The position numbers and the translations under genes were made by a program. The notes under the pieces are model-generated. The model did no database searches and was not told where the DNA came from. It was given only the letters and a program-made list of their open reading frames with translations. From assembly GCA_021807465.1 (NCBI GenBank), contig JAKBCX010000085.1, forward strand, positions 1 through 6,831: a stretch of 6,831 nt of DNA, written 5' to 3'. This document shows, in pieces, positions 1-5,396 of the stretch; position 1 is the first letter of the stretch, and every line of letters starts with the position of its first letter. The DNA is from Pseudomonadota bacterium (lineage in GTDB: Bacteria > Pseudomonadota > Alphaproteobacteria > Acetobacterales > Acetobacteraceae).

Positions 1-7
1 TGCATCC

Positions 8-33
8 CCCGCCAGGGCAACCTGGCGGGTTTT
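8..33 (+). terminator. Intrinsic terminator-like hairpin upstream of the lyase gene
   Basis: A perfect 9-bp stem, CCCGCCAGG (8-16) pairing with CCTGGCGGG (21-29), closes a GCAA tetraloop (17-20, a stable GNRA type). It is followed by TTTT (30-33) and, after GAA, a second TTTT (37-40). This is the form of a Rho-independent terminator on the + strand. It most likely ends an upstream gene outside the window. Because only 20 bases separate the first T run from the ATG at 54, it could also act as an attenuator in the leader of the lyase gene. Confidence 0.8.
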
Positions 34-53
34 GAATTTTAGAGGGACTTTCC

Positions 54-971
54 ATGACCTACCTCAGTGCTTCGGCTTATTCCAACATTCCCGCAGGTGA
101 GCGTTTCCGCGCTTTGCTCAACCGCCGGGGCATCCTGCCCATCCCCGGCGCGCATAACGGCTTGGCCTCGCAGCAGGCAAAGCGGGCGGGCTTCGAGGCC
201 TGCTACCTTTCCGGCGGCGCCATGTCCGCCTCCATGGGCCTGCCGGATCTCGGCATCATCACCGTGGACGATGTGGCCTGGTTCATCCGCCAGACTACCC
301 GCGCCTCCGGCCTGCCGGTGCTGGTGGATGGCGATACGGGCTATGGCGAGGCGCTGAACGTGATGCACATGGTCCGCACGTTTGAAGATGCCGGTGCCGC
401 CGCGCTGCATCTGGAAGACCAGATTCTGCCCAAGAAATGCGGGCATCTGAACGACAAGAAGCTGGCCAGCCCGCAGGATATGGCCGCCAAAGTGGCCGCC
501 GCGCGCCATGCCCGCCGCCATATCTACATCATCGCCCGTACCGATGCCGCTGCCTCCGAGGGCATGGACGGCGCCGTTGCGCGCGCGAAACTCTATATGG
601 AAGCCGGGGCCGACGCGATCTTCCCCGAGGCGCTGATTACCGAGGAAATGTTCCGCGAATTCGCCCGCCGCATGCCCGGCGTGCCGCTGCTGGCCAATAT
701 GACGGAATTTGGCAAGACCCCGTTCTTCACGCAGGAACAGTTCCAGGATTTCGGCTATAAAATGGTCATCTGGCCCGTTTCCTCGCTGCGCGTGGCCGCC
801 AAGGCGCAGGAGAATTTGTACGCCGCCATCAAGAAGGACGGTGGCACGCATAGCAGCGTGGACCAGATGCTGACCCGCAAGGATTTGTACGCCACCATCG
901 ATTACGATGGCTTCGAGGCGCTGGACAGCACGATTGTGAAGACCATCGTACCGGAAGCGATACAGCAGTAA
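54..971 (+). CDS. prpB: 2-methylisocitrate lyase (PrpB/MmgF type, ICL/PEP mutase superfamily)
   Basis: This 305-residue TIM-barrel enzyme should cleave 2-methylisocitrate into pyruvate and succinate, the last step of the cytoplasmic methylcitrate cycle that removes propionyl-CoA. The signature is KKCGH at 127-131, with the catalytic Cys129. Further landmarks fit the family: SGG at 53-55, D65, the metal-site aspartates D92 and D94 (VDGDTGYG), R162 in ARTDA, E192 in FPEA and N215 in ANMTEFG. The NMTEFGKTP stretch and the ARTDA form favour methylisocitrate lyase over isocitrate lyase or PEP mutase. The pattern from PKKCGH onward recalls the Bacillus MmgF/YqiQ form more than the E. coli one. Length is near the family norm of about 295-305. 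The start is supported by AGAGGGA at 41-47, six bases before the ATG. No methylcitrate synthase or dehydratase gene is visible; they may lie upstream. Oxaloacetate decarboxylase or dimethylmalate lyase are less likely alternatives. Confidence 0.9.
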   Translation: MTYLSASAYSNIPAGERFRALLNRRGILPIPGAHNGLASQQAKRAGFEACYLSGGAMSASMGLPDLGIITVDDVAWFIRQTTRASGLPVLVDGDTGYGEALNVMHMVRTFEDAGAAALHLEDQILPKKCGHLNDKKLASPQDMAAKVAAARHARRHIYIIARTDAAASEGMDGAVARAKLYMEAGADAIFPEALITEEMFREFARRMPGVPLLANMTEFGKTPFFTQEQFQDFGYKMVIWPVSSLRVAAKAQENLYAAIKKDGGTHSSVDQMLTRKDLYATIDYDGFEALDSTIVKTIVPEAIQQ

Positions 972-989
972 CTGTAACCCTCTGCCACG

Positions 990-1043
990 AAAAAGGGCCG
1001 TTCCCGCACGTTGTTAAACGTGCAAGGAGCGGCCTCTTCTTTT
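990..1043. terminator. Bidirectional terminator between convergent lyase and VOC genes
   Basis: A long interrupted stem is seen. GGCCGTTCC (996-1004) pairs with GGAGCGGCC (1026-1034) with one T-G wobble. After a small internal loop (C1005 against AA1024-1025), GCACGTT (1006-1012) pairs with AACGTGC (1017-1023) around a GTTA loop. On the + strand it is followed by TCTTCTTTT (1035-1043). On the - strand it is followed by a CTTTTT run (complement of 990-995). It lies 20 bases past the lyase stop and 34 bases past the VOC stop, so it can serve both transcripts. Confidence 0.85.
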
Positions 1044-1067
1044 GGCGGTTACTAGGGGTTATGCGTC

Positions 1068-1433
1068 TTAACGCTCGAACTGCAGTTCGAGCATCACGCC
1101 ATGCGGGTCTTTCAGGAAAAGCTGTGTGACGCCCAGCCCGTTGAAGCTGTTGAATGGGATTTGCAACGCTTCAAGATGGGCGATCATCGCATCTGGGTCT
1201 GTGCAGCTCAGGGCCACGTGGTCGATGGGGCCGGTGGGGCCTGGCTCCGAATCGTACTGACGCAAATGGATGATTGGCTGCCCGTTAGCATCGAGCAGCC
1301 ATTGCGATTGCTCGGGCTTGGTGGCCATGGGGCCGGGCTTTGCAAAGAGGCCCAGCACTTTCGTGTAAAACGCGGCCGAGGCCAGAACGTCCCGGCTGCG
1401 TATATTCACATGGTTGAGGCCTGTGACACTCAT
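1068..1433 (-). CDS. VOC-family (glyoxalase/bleomycin-resistance fold) protein
   Basis: This is a 121-residue single-unit vicinal oxygen chelate protein with two beta-alpha-beta-beta-beta modules, at about 4-60 and 68-121. The four usual metal-ligand positions are all filled: H8 (LNHVNI), H56 (IIHLRQ), H72 (DHVALS) and E116 (VMLELQF). A functional metal centre in a dimer is therefore expected. The FYTKVLGL segment (22-29) and KDPHGVMLEL (108-117) are typical of glyoxalase I-like and lactoylglutathione lyase-like members. The family covers isomerases, epimerases, dioxygenases and thiol transferases, and the substrate cannot be read from the sequence. The start has a strong GGGGAGG (1440-1446, complement) six bases upstream. 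It is the second gene after SDR 1, with a 41-base gap and probable co-transcription, which suggests a shared catabolic or detoxification route. Confidence 0.85.
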   Translation of the reverse strand: MSVTGLNHVNIRSRDVLASAAFYTKVLGLFAKPGPMATKPEQSQWLLDANGQPIIHLRQYDSEPGPTGPIDHVALSCTDPDAMIAHLEALQIPFNSFNGLGVTQLFLKDPHGVMLELQFER

Positions 1434-1474
1434 TTCGTTCCTCCCCGGCTGGGCCGGTGCTTTGCCCCTCCGTG

Positions 1475-2320
1475 CTAAAGTCCGAATTTGGCCCGGTCAA
1501 CCTGCGGCTGGCCTATATCGCCCGCTGCAAAGCTGGCAATTTGCTTGCGGATGAAATCATCGGGCGAGGCCGCCCATTCCAGCAGCGTTGTGCGAACTTC
1601 TGGGTGAGTGGGAATCATGATCCGGCCTTCCTCCATGCCGTCCGCAAGGAGTGTAGCAACCTCTTCCTGACTTTTCAGCCAGAGATGCGAACCCGGGCCG
1701 CGCATCGGCACGTTCTCGGAGAAGGTTTTCATGCCGTGCGGCGATGTGGTCATTACCGGGCCAGGACAAAGGCAGCTTACCTTCACGCCTTTGGGAATGG
1801 CGTAAATGGCGAGGTTTTCCGACAAGGCGATAACCCCGGCCTTGGAGACGGCATAGGGAATACGGCTGGCGGCATAGGGGTACAAACCCGCGAACGAAGC
1901 GGTGTTGACAATATGCCCGCTGCCGCGCGCGAGCATTTTAGGTAAAAAAATCTCAAGGCTGCGCACCATGCCCATCAGGTTGCAGCCAATCATGCGCTCC
2001 CATTCGCTGAAGGGGAAATCCTCCGGGTTTCCACTGTGCAGAAGCCCCGCATTATTCATGACAATATCAGTTTCGCCAAAAGCCGCCTCGGCCCCGGCGG
2101 CGGCTTCACGCAGAGAGTCGCTGCTTGTCACATCGCAACGCAGGGCAACGGCCTGGCCACCCTCGGCCTGGATGAGCGCGGCGGCTTCCGTGGCGCCCTC
2201 GAAATCGAGATCGGCCACACCCACACGGGCGCCACGGCGGGCGAATTCGCGCGCGATGGCGCGGCCAATATTGCGGCCGCCACCGAATATAAGCGCATTA
2301 TTGCCGGTAAAGATGCTCAT
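1475..2320 (-). CDS. Short-chain dehydrogenase/reductase, classical type (SDR 1)
   Basis: This 281-residue soluble oxidoreductase should interconvert a hydroxyl and a carbonyl group using a nicotinamide cofactor. The Rossmann glycine motif is GGGRNIG (13-19), a variant of TGxxxGIG that lacks the usual Thr. D37 at the end of the second strand suggests NAD(H) preference. D63-V64, NNAG (89-92) and the tetrad N114, S142, Y156 and K160 (YAVSK) are all present. The CPGPVMT segment (about 185-191) is the expected substrate-side loop. The C-terminal part is longer than in a minimal 250-residue SDR and lacks the common DGG tail motif, so the substrate pocket may be closed by a family-specific lid. The Shine-Dalgarno is weak: only GGGGA, about 10 bases upstream, is visible. 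It is the first gene of an SDR-VOC pair and is divergent from the GntR-type regulator. The substrate is unknown. Confidence 0.88.
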   Translation of the reverse strand: MSIFTGNNALIFGGGRNIGRAIAREFARRGARVGVADLDFEGATEAAALIQAEGGQAVALRCDVTSSDSLREAAAGAEAAFGETDIVMNNAGLLHSGNPEDFPFSEWERMIGCNLMGMVRSLEIFLPKMLARGSGHIVNTASFAGLYPYAASRIPYAVSKAGVIALSENLAIYAIPKGVKVSCLCPGPVMTTSPHGMKTFSENVPMRGPGSHLWLKSQEEVATLLADGMEEGRIMIPTHPEVRTTLLEWAASPDDFIRKQIASFAAGDIGQPQVDRAKFGL

Positions 2321-2353
2321 GAGAAGATGGTCCCCGCTTAGCTGGTTATTTAG

Positions 2354-2369
2354 TATCCTTAATAGGATA
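2354..2369. promoter_or_regulatory. Perfect palindrome TATCCT-N4-AGGATA, candidate operator
   Basis: TATCCT (2354-2359), a TAAT spacer and AGGATA (2364-2369) form a perfect 6+6 inverted repeat between the divergent SDR 1 and GntR-type genes, 34 bases upstream of the SDR 1 start. Dyads of this size are normal for dimeric GntR/FadR regulators. A close relative is found in front of SDR 2 (4053-4067). The palindrome overlaps the proposed -10 of SDR 1, so binding would repress. Assigning it to the neighbouring regulator is inference. Confidence 0.55.
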
Positions 2370-2388
2370 TTTATATATATTTTTTCAA
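2359..2388 (-). promoter_or_regulatory. Possible sigma-70-type promoter for SDR 1
   Basis: Reading the - strand, TTGAAA (complement of 2383-2388) matches a -35 box at five of six positions. TATTAA (complement of 2359-2364) is a fair -10 box after an 18-base spacer. The sequence between is very AT-rich. The -10 falls inside the palindrome at 2354-2369. The AT content makes chance matches likely, so this is tentative. Confidence 0.4.
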
Positions 2389-2428
2389 TATAAAGTTACC
2401 TCTTTTGACGAAATATGAGCTAATCGGC

Positions 2429-2442
2429 GGGAAATATTTGCC
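2429..2442. promoter_or_regulatory. Imperfect palindrome around AAATATTT
   Basis: GGgAAATATTTgCC is a 14-base dyad with one mismatched pair. It lies 52 bases upstream of the GntR-type start, on the regulator's side of the divergent intergenic region. It could be an autoregulatory site or part of the regulator's promoter. No convincing -35/-10 pair for the regulator was found nearby. Confidence 0.25.
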
Positions 2443-2458
2443 AAACTTCTTGCACCCA

Positions 2459-2471
2459 CGCATCGTATGCG
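2459..2471. repeat. Short inverted repeat CGCAT-CGT-ATGCG
   Basis: Perfect 5-base arms (2459-2463 and 2467-2471) flank a 3-base centre, 23 bases before the start of the GntR-type gene. It may be an operator half-turn dyad or a small 5' leader hairpin. It is short enough to be chance. Confidence 0.25.
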
Positions 2472-2494
2472 CTGCAGAAACATGAAAGGCGGGG

Positions 2495-3220
2495 ATGGGC
2501 GTGGCGGCGCGACGATCGACAATAGACGCGGCAGCGGCACAGATGCGCGCAATCGTGCTAGCCGCGGAGCCGGACGCGCTACTGGGCAGCGAGGATGCGC
2601 TGCTCGCGCGGCTTGGCGTGTCGCGCAGCACGGTAAGGCAAATTGCACGGCTGCTGGAGCGCGAGGGGCTGCTGCGGGTAAAACGCGGCATCAATGGCGG
2701 ATATTACGGCACGCGCCCCACCATTGCCACGGTGGAAACGGCGGTAAGCGCCTATCTGGAAACGCTGGGCATGGAGACGGAGGATCTGGCAACCGTGGCC
2801 TCGGTGCTATGGGTAGAGGTCATGCGCCGTGCCGCGCTGCAACCGCGCGAGCAGTCCGTGCCAGTGGTTGAAGCTCTGCGCCGCAAGCTGGAGCGGCTGA
2901 AACCGGCGGCGGCGTTTTCCGAAGTGACCAAGCTAGAGCAAGAATGCCAGCGCGCCGTGCTGGAGCTGGCGCAAAGCCCCTATATCGCGCTGATCTTCCA
3001 AATTAACGTGGCCTTCGCCGCGCGCCACTTTACCGCCCCCCCTGAACCAGACGATGCCGAAGAACACCGGGCTTTCCTGCAATCTTGGCGTCAGGCGAAG
3101 AAGATGGAGCTGAGCGCCATAGAGGATGGCGATGCCGGGCTGGCGGCGCTGGCGGCCCAGCATATGCGCAATTTATGGCACAGGCGGCTATGGAATGGCG
3201 CAGCCCCAGTAAAGCGTTAG
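2495..3220 (+). CDS. GntR-family transcriptional regulator, FadR/FCD-like
   Basis: This 241-residue DNA-binding protein has a winged helix-turn-helix at about 12-75: the LGSEDALLARLGVSRS core, TVRQIARLLEREGLL, and a wing ending in GINGGYYGTRP. Behind it is an all-helical ligand-binding region (about 80-233) resembling the FCD/FadR C-terminal domain. The usual FCD metal-binding histidines are mostly missing. Q152 sits where D..FH would supply the first, M204 or K203 sits at the second, and only H223 remains at the third. Ligand sensing is therefore probably not by a metal-held carboxylate. The chosen ATG has GAAAGG (2484-2489) five bases upstream. It is divergent from SDR 1 and convergent with SDR 2, which suggests local control of both. 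The ligand is unknown; an acyl-CoA, as in FadR, is possible but unproven. Confidence 0.85.
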   Translation: MGVAARRSTIDAAAAQMRAIVLAAEPDALLGSEDALLARLGVSRSTVRQIARLLEREGLLRVKRGINGGYYGTRPTIATVETAVSAYLETLGMETEDLATVASVLWVEVMRRAALQPREQSVPVVEALRRKLERLKPAAAFSEVTKLEQECQRAVLELAQSPYIALIFQINVAFAARHFTAPPEPDDAEEHRAFLQSWRQAKKMELSAIEDGDAGLAALAAQHMRNLWHRRLWNGAAPVKR

Positions 3221-4044
3221 CCGCGGCGCAGCGTGGCAACCATGCCTCCATCGGCGAGAATGTCGGTGCCAGAGATGAAAGAAGCATGGTCCGAGAGCAG
3301 GAAGGCGGCAATGTTGGCAATTTCCAGCATTGTGCATTCACGCTTAAGCGGCGTGGCGGCAAGCAGCTTATGTTTACTGGGAGAATTCTTGAATTCGAGC
3401 GCCCCCTGAGGCGTGGCAATAAGACCGGGCGAAAGAGAAACGATGCGTAAGCCACGCTCGCCCCAGGCGGCTGCTTGGTGTTGGCACATGCGGTTGAGCG
3501 CGGCCTTGGAGAGGGCATAAGCAGTTGCGGACGTTGCGCCTTCACCCAGCGATTCCTGCAGCCGTGGCAAAAACCCGCCCTCAAGGGGGGCTTGCAGCAA
3601 GGGCCAAAGCGTTTCCGCCACCGGACTCATGTGCGCGGCGGAAGATGAGATGAATAATGCGGCGCCGCCTGGTTCCATGACGGGAAGAAACGCCCGCGCC
3701 ACCATGGCGGCACCAATGAGGTTGACGGCCATGATGGTATGAAAATCAGCCATCGCGGGGGAAAGCCCCACCACATTGGCCAGGGCGCGCGGCTTTCCCG
3801 CCACGGCGGCGAGGCGGGCAATATCCTCTGGTTTTGTAACATCGCAGCCCTGCCCGGTGGCGTCGTAGCCAGCAGCGCGGAGAGCGAGAAGCTGGCGGGT
3901 GAGGTGAGGCTCGTCGCGGTCGGCAATCAGCAGGCGGTAATCCTGCCCCAGCCGGCGCGCCACCGCCATTCCCAGGCCGCCAGCGCCAACAACCACCGCC
4001 AACGGCAAATCGGGCCGCGCGCTGCTGCCAATTTCATAGGCCAT
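3217..4044 (-). CDS. Short-chain dehydrogenase, 3-alpha-HSD-like with long insert (SDR 2)
   Basis: This 275-residue SDR has unusual motifs. The cofactor loop is GAGGLG (20-25) rather than TGxxxGIG, and D42 after the second strand suggests NAD(H). CDV (67-69) is standard, while the NNAG position reads NVVG (90-93). N108, S134/S135, Y176 and K180 (YALSK) complete the catalytic set. About 41 residues separate the Ser from the Tyr, against 14 in SDR 1. The extra stretch (about 138-170) includes SPVAETLWPLLQAPLEGG. That long insert, the AAAWGERGLRI helix (191-201), LSPGLIATP and the ADGG tail recall bacterial 3-alpha-hydroxysteroid dehydrogenase/carbonyl reductase proteins. The real substrate may be any bulky alcohol or ketone. 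The start is fixed by AAGGAGG (4051-4057, complement), six bases upstream. Its stop interlocks with that of the GntR-type gene. Confidence 0.87.
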   Translation of the reverse strand: MAYEIGSSARPDLPLAVVVGAGGLGMAVARRLGQDYRLLIADRDEPHLTRQLLALRAAGYDATGQGCDVTKPEDIARLAAVAGKPRALANVVGLSPAMADFHTIMAVNLIGAAMVARAFLPVMEPGGAALFISSSAAHMSPVAETLWPLLQAPLEGGFLPRLQESLGEGATSATAYALSKAALNRMCQHQAAAWGERGLRIVSLSPGLIATPQGALEFKNSPSKHKLLAATPLKRECTMLEIANIAAFLLSDHASFISGTDILADGGMVATLRRG

Positions 4045-4050
4045 CTCACC

Positions 4051-4079
4051 CCTCCTTAAACAGGATACTATTTTTAAGG
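4051..4079 (-). promoter_or_regulatory. SDR 2 leader: strong Shine-Dalgarno and candidate operator copy
   Basis: On the - strand this region reads TATCCTgtttaAGGAGG (4051-4067). It matches the palindrome before SDR 1 (TATCCTattaAGGATA), with one extra spacer base and a changed last arm. The AAGGAGG at 4051-4057 is also the ribosome binding site, so that arm has a second explanation. TAGTAT (complement of 4065-4070) could be a -10 box, but no good -35 is seen. A wider inverted repeat, CCTTAAA (4054-4060) with TTTAAGG (4073-4079), encloses the motif. Confidence 0.45.
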
Positions 4080-4183
4080 TTTTTGATATTTTTTACAAGA
4101 AAAATAGCTAATCAGGCCACTTCATGAAACCATCAAACGCGGCAAACTTGCTGGGCGGAAACAGCATCAAGCCCTCCCCGGCC

Positions 4184-4207
4184 CGGATTTTATCCGTTAT
4201 ATAAAGG
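4184..4207 (+). promoter_or_regulatory. zur leader: hairpin plus TTATATAA palindrome
   Basis: CGGAT-TTT-ATCCG (4184-4196) is a perfect small inverted repeat. It is followed directly by the 8-base palindrome TTATATAA (4197-4204), five bases before the zur ATG. GTTATA is also half of the known proteobacterial Zur-box core, so autoregulation is possible, but a full box is not present. TATATA/TATAAA could serve as a -10 so close to the ATG that the message would be nearly leaderless. AAAGG (4203-4207) is only two bases from the ATG, too close for a normal Shine-Dalgarno. Confidence 0.3.
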
Positions 4208-4209
4208 CC

Positions 4210-4686
4210 ATGCCCGGCACCGATATTGCCGCCCAGCTTACGGCGGCGGAAGCACTTTGCGCCAGGAATGGCACGCAACTCACCGCCCTGCGCCGCGAAG
4301 TGCTGGATTTGATCCTGCGCGCCCCAGCACCGGTTACGGCGTATCAACTGCTCGACCAGCTTAAATCCACCCGTAAATCGGCCGTGCCGCCCACCATCTA
4401 CCGGGCGCTGGATTTTCTCATCGAAAACCGGCTGGTGCACCGGATTGAGCGGCTGAACGCCTTTGTGCCTTGCGCCGAGGCCGACCACGAACATGCCGAC
4501 GCGCAATTCCTCATCTGCCGCCAATGCGGCGCGGTAGCAGAGATTGAGGACCATGGCGTGTCCGCCGCGCTTGCCGCGGCGGCGGCGGCGCACGGTTTTA
4601 CGCCGGGCCGGGCCATCGTGGAACTGGACGGGCTGTGCGCCACATGCGCGCCGCCAGAAAAAGCAACGCTGCAAGCACACCGGTAA
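4210..4686 (+). CDS. zur: Zinc uptake regulator Zur (Fur family)
   Basis: This 158-residue cytoplasmic repressor binds DNA when loaded with zinc and shuts off zinc importers. The N-terminal winged helix (about 8-80) contains LTALRREVLDLIL (24-36) and the recognition region PPTIYRALDFL (60-70), which is the Zur form of the Fur family. The structural zinc site is C103-x2-C106 and C143-x2-C146. The sensing site is H77, C88, H95 (or H93) and E111. These fall at almost the same positions as in E. coli Zur, and C17 also lines up, which supports this start despite a poor ribosome binding site. The His-rich C-terminal tail of some Zur proteins is absent; the chain ends 12 residues after the last Cys. 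It converges on the metal ABC operon and overlaps its last gene by 89 bases, placing the regulator beside its likely target. Confidence 0.92.
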   Translation: MPGTDIAAQLTAAEALCARNGTQLTALRREVLDLILRAPAPVTAYQLLDQLKSTRKSAVPPTIYRALDFLIENRLVHRIERLNAFVPCAEADHEHADAQFLICRQCGAVAEIEDHGVSAALAAAAAAHGFTPGRAIVELDGLCATCAPPEKATLQAHR

Positions 4687-5395
4687 AAAACCCAACCGGC
4701 CAGCCTGTGGCAACCGAAAGGGCCAGCGCGCTCCAGATAAGCGCCAGGGCCAGCATGGCCGAGAGTAACAGCCCAGCGCGGGGGCTTGCCGCCAGCGTGC
4801 AGGCAGCGCCGGCCGGGCCAGTCATAAGGCTGAACACCAGCAGCGCGCCTGTAACAGGCAAAGCGAAAGATGCGGCCAGAGCGAGGAGGATGAGGAACAG
4901 CACATCCCCCCTGGCCCCGCCCGCAACAAAATCAGGGGAGAGGGCGCCTAGCAGAAGCGGGCGGAAGAACAGCAGCAGCGCCAGCGGCACCAGCACGGCA
5001 AGTACCAGGGCGGGCGGAATATCAGCCGGGCCGCTGGCGAAAACCTGGCCGAACAGCAGCCCATAAACGGCATTTGCGTAGCGGCCCGAGAGGCTGAGGA
5101 ACAAGGCGCCAAGCCCGAGCAAAGCAACGAGGGTCAGCGCCGTTGCGGCATCTCGCCGCTGGCCGCGCTTTAGCCAGAGCAGCAGCGCCGCACCCAGCAA
5201 AGCGGCCACCAGCAGCCCGGCCCATTGCGCCACGCCAAACAGGGTTGCGGCAGCAGCACCGGGGAAGGCCGCCATGGGCAGCGCATGGGCGGCGAAACTC
5301 TCGCGCCGCAGCACCACGAAAAACCCGGTGAAACCAGCAGCGAATGCCACCAGAGAGGCAACGATCCAGCCGCTCAGCAAATAGGGGGCGAACAT
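4598..5395 (-). CDS. Metal ABC transporter permease 2 (ZnuB-like, ABC-3 family)
   Basis: This 265-residue, very hydrophobic inner-membrane protein has about eight predicted helices. It should form half of the channel of a zinc or manganese importer. The ABC-3 hallmark LRRESFAAHALPMAAFPG (29-46) follows the first helix, and a basic cytosolic loop, LKRGQRRDA, lies near 74-82. The VTGALLVFSLMTGPAGAA stretch is the conserved late helix of the family. It is the third gene of the operon, starting one base after the permease 1 stop. It has a strong GGAGGGG (5401-5407, complement) five bases upstream of the ATG. Its last 29 codons run antisense to the 3' end of zur, and this part still encodes a credible last helix (FFTGVLAALLFLAA), so the overlap looks genuine. 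Zinc is inferred from the neighbouring zur; the two-permease layout also occurs in Mnt/Sit/Yfe manganese-iron systems. Confidence 0.87.
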   Translation of the reverse strand: MFAPYLLSGWIVASLVAFAAGFTGFFVVLRRESFAAHALPMAAFPGAAAATLFGVAQWAGLLVAALLGAALLLWLKRGQRRDAATALTLVALLGLGALFLSLSGRYANAVYGLLFGQVFASGPADIPPALVLAVLVPLALLLFFRPLLLGALSPDFVAGGARGDVLFLILLALAASFALPVTGALLVFSLMTGPAGAACTLAASPRAGLLLSAMLALALIWSALALSVATGWPVGFFTGVLAALLFLAARMWRTARPVPRWPGPA

Positions 5396-5396
5396 G

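Noticed and set aside
39..851. Long open frame of 270 codons on the - strand
   Set aside because: It is antisense to the lyase gene, whose catalytic motifs are all present on the + strand. The product has no recognisable domain, and GC-rich codon bias commonly leaves such frames open.
1445..1457. Small inverted repeat CCGGC-TGG-GCCGG between SDR 1 and the VOC gene
   Set aside because: No T run follows on the - strand, the arms are only five bases, and such GC dyads are common at this composition. It is probably not a terminator.
1902..2393. 163-codon + strand frame antisense to SDR 1
   Set aside because: Low-complexity Arg/Ser/Pro-rich product typical of a shadow frame; SDR 1 carries the full catalytic tetrad on the other strand.
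2345..2440. AT-rich island as a possible replication origin or transferred segment
   Set aside because: No repeated DnaA boxes or iterons. The length and position fit an ordinary divergent promoter region.
2371..2694. 107-codon - strand frame over the intergenic region and the start of the regulator
   Set aside because: Ser/Arg/Ala-rich shadow of the winged-helix coding sequence with no domain. It runs through the AT-rich promoter region.
4108..4713. 201-codon open frame on the - strand covering zur
   Set aside because: Its complement encodes a complete Zur with all metal-site residues. The antisense product resembles no family and crosses into the permease region.
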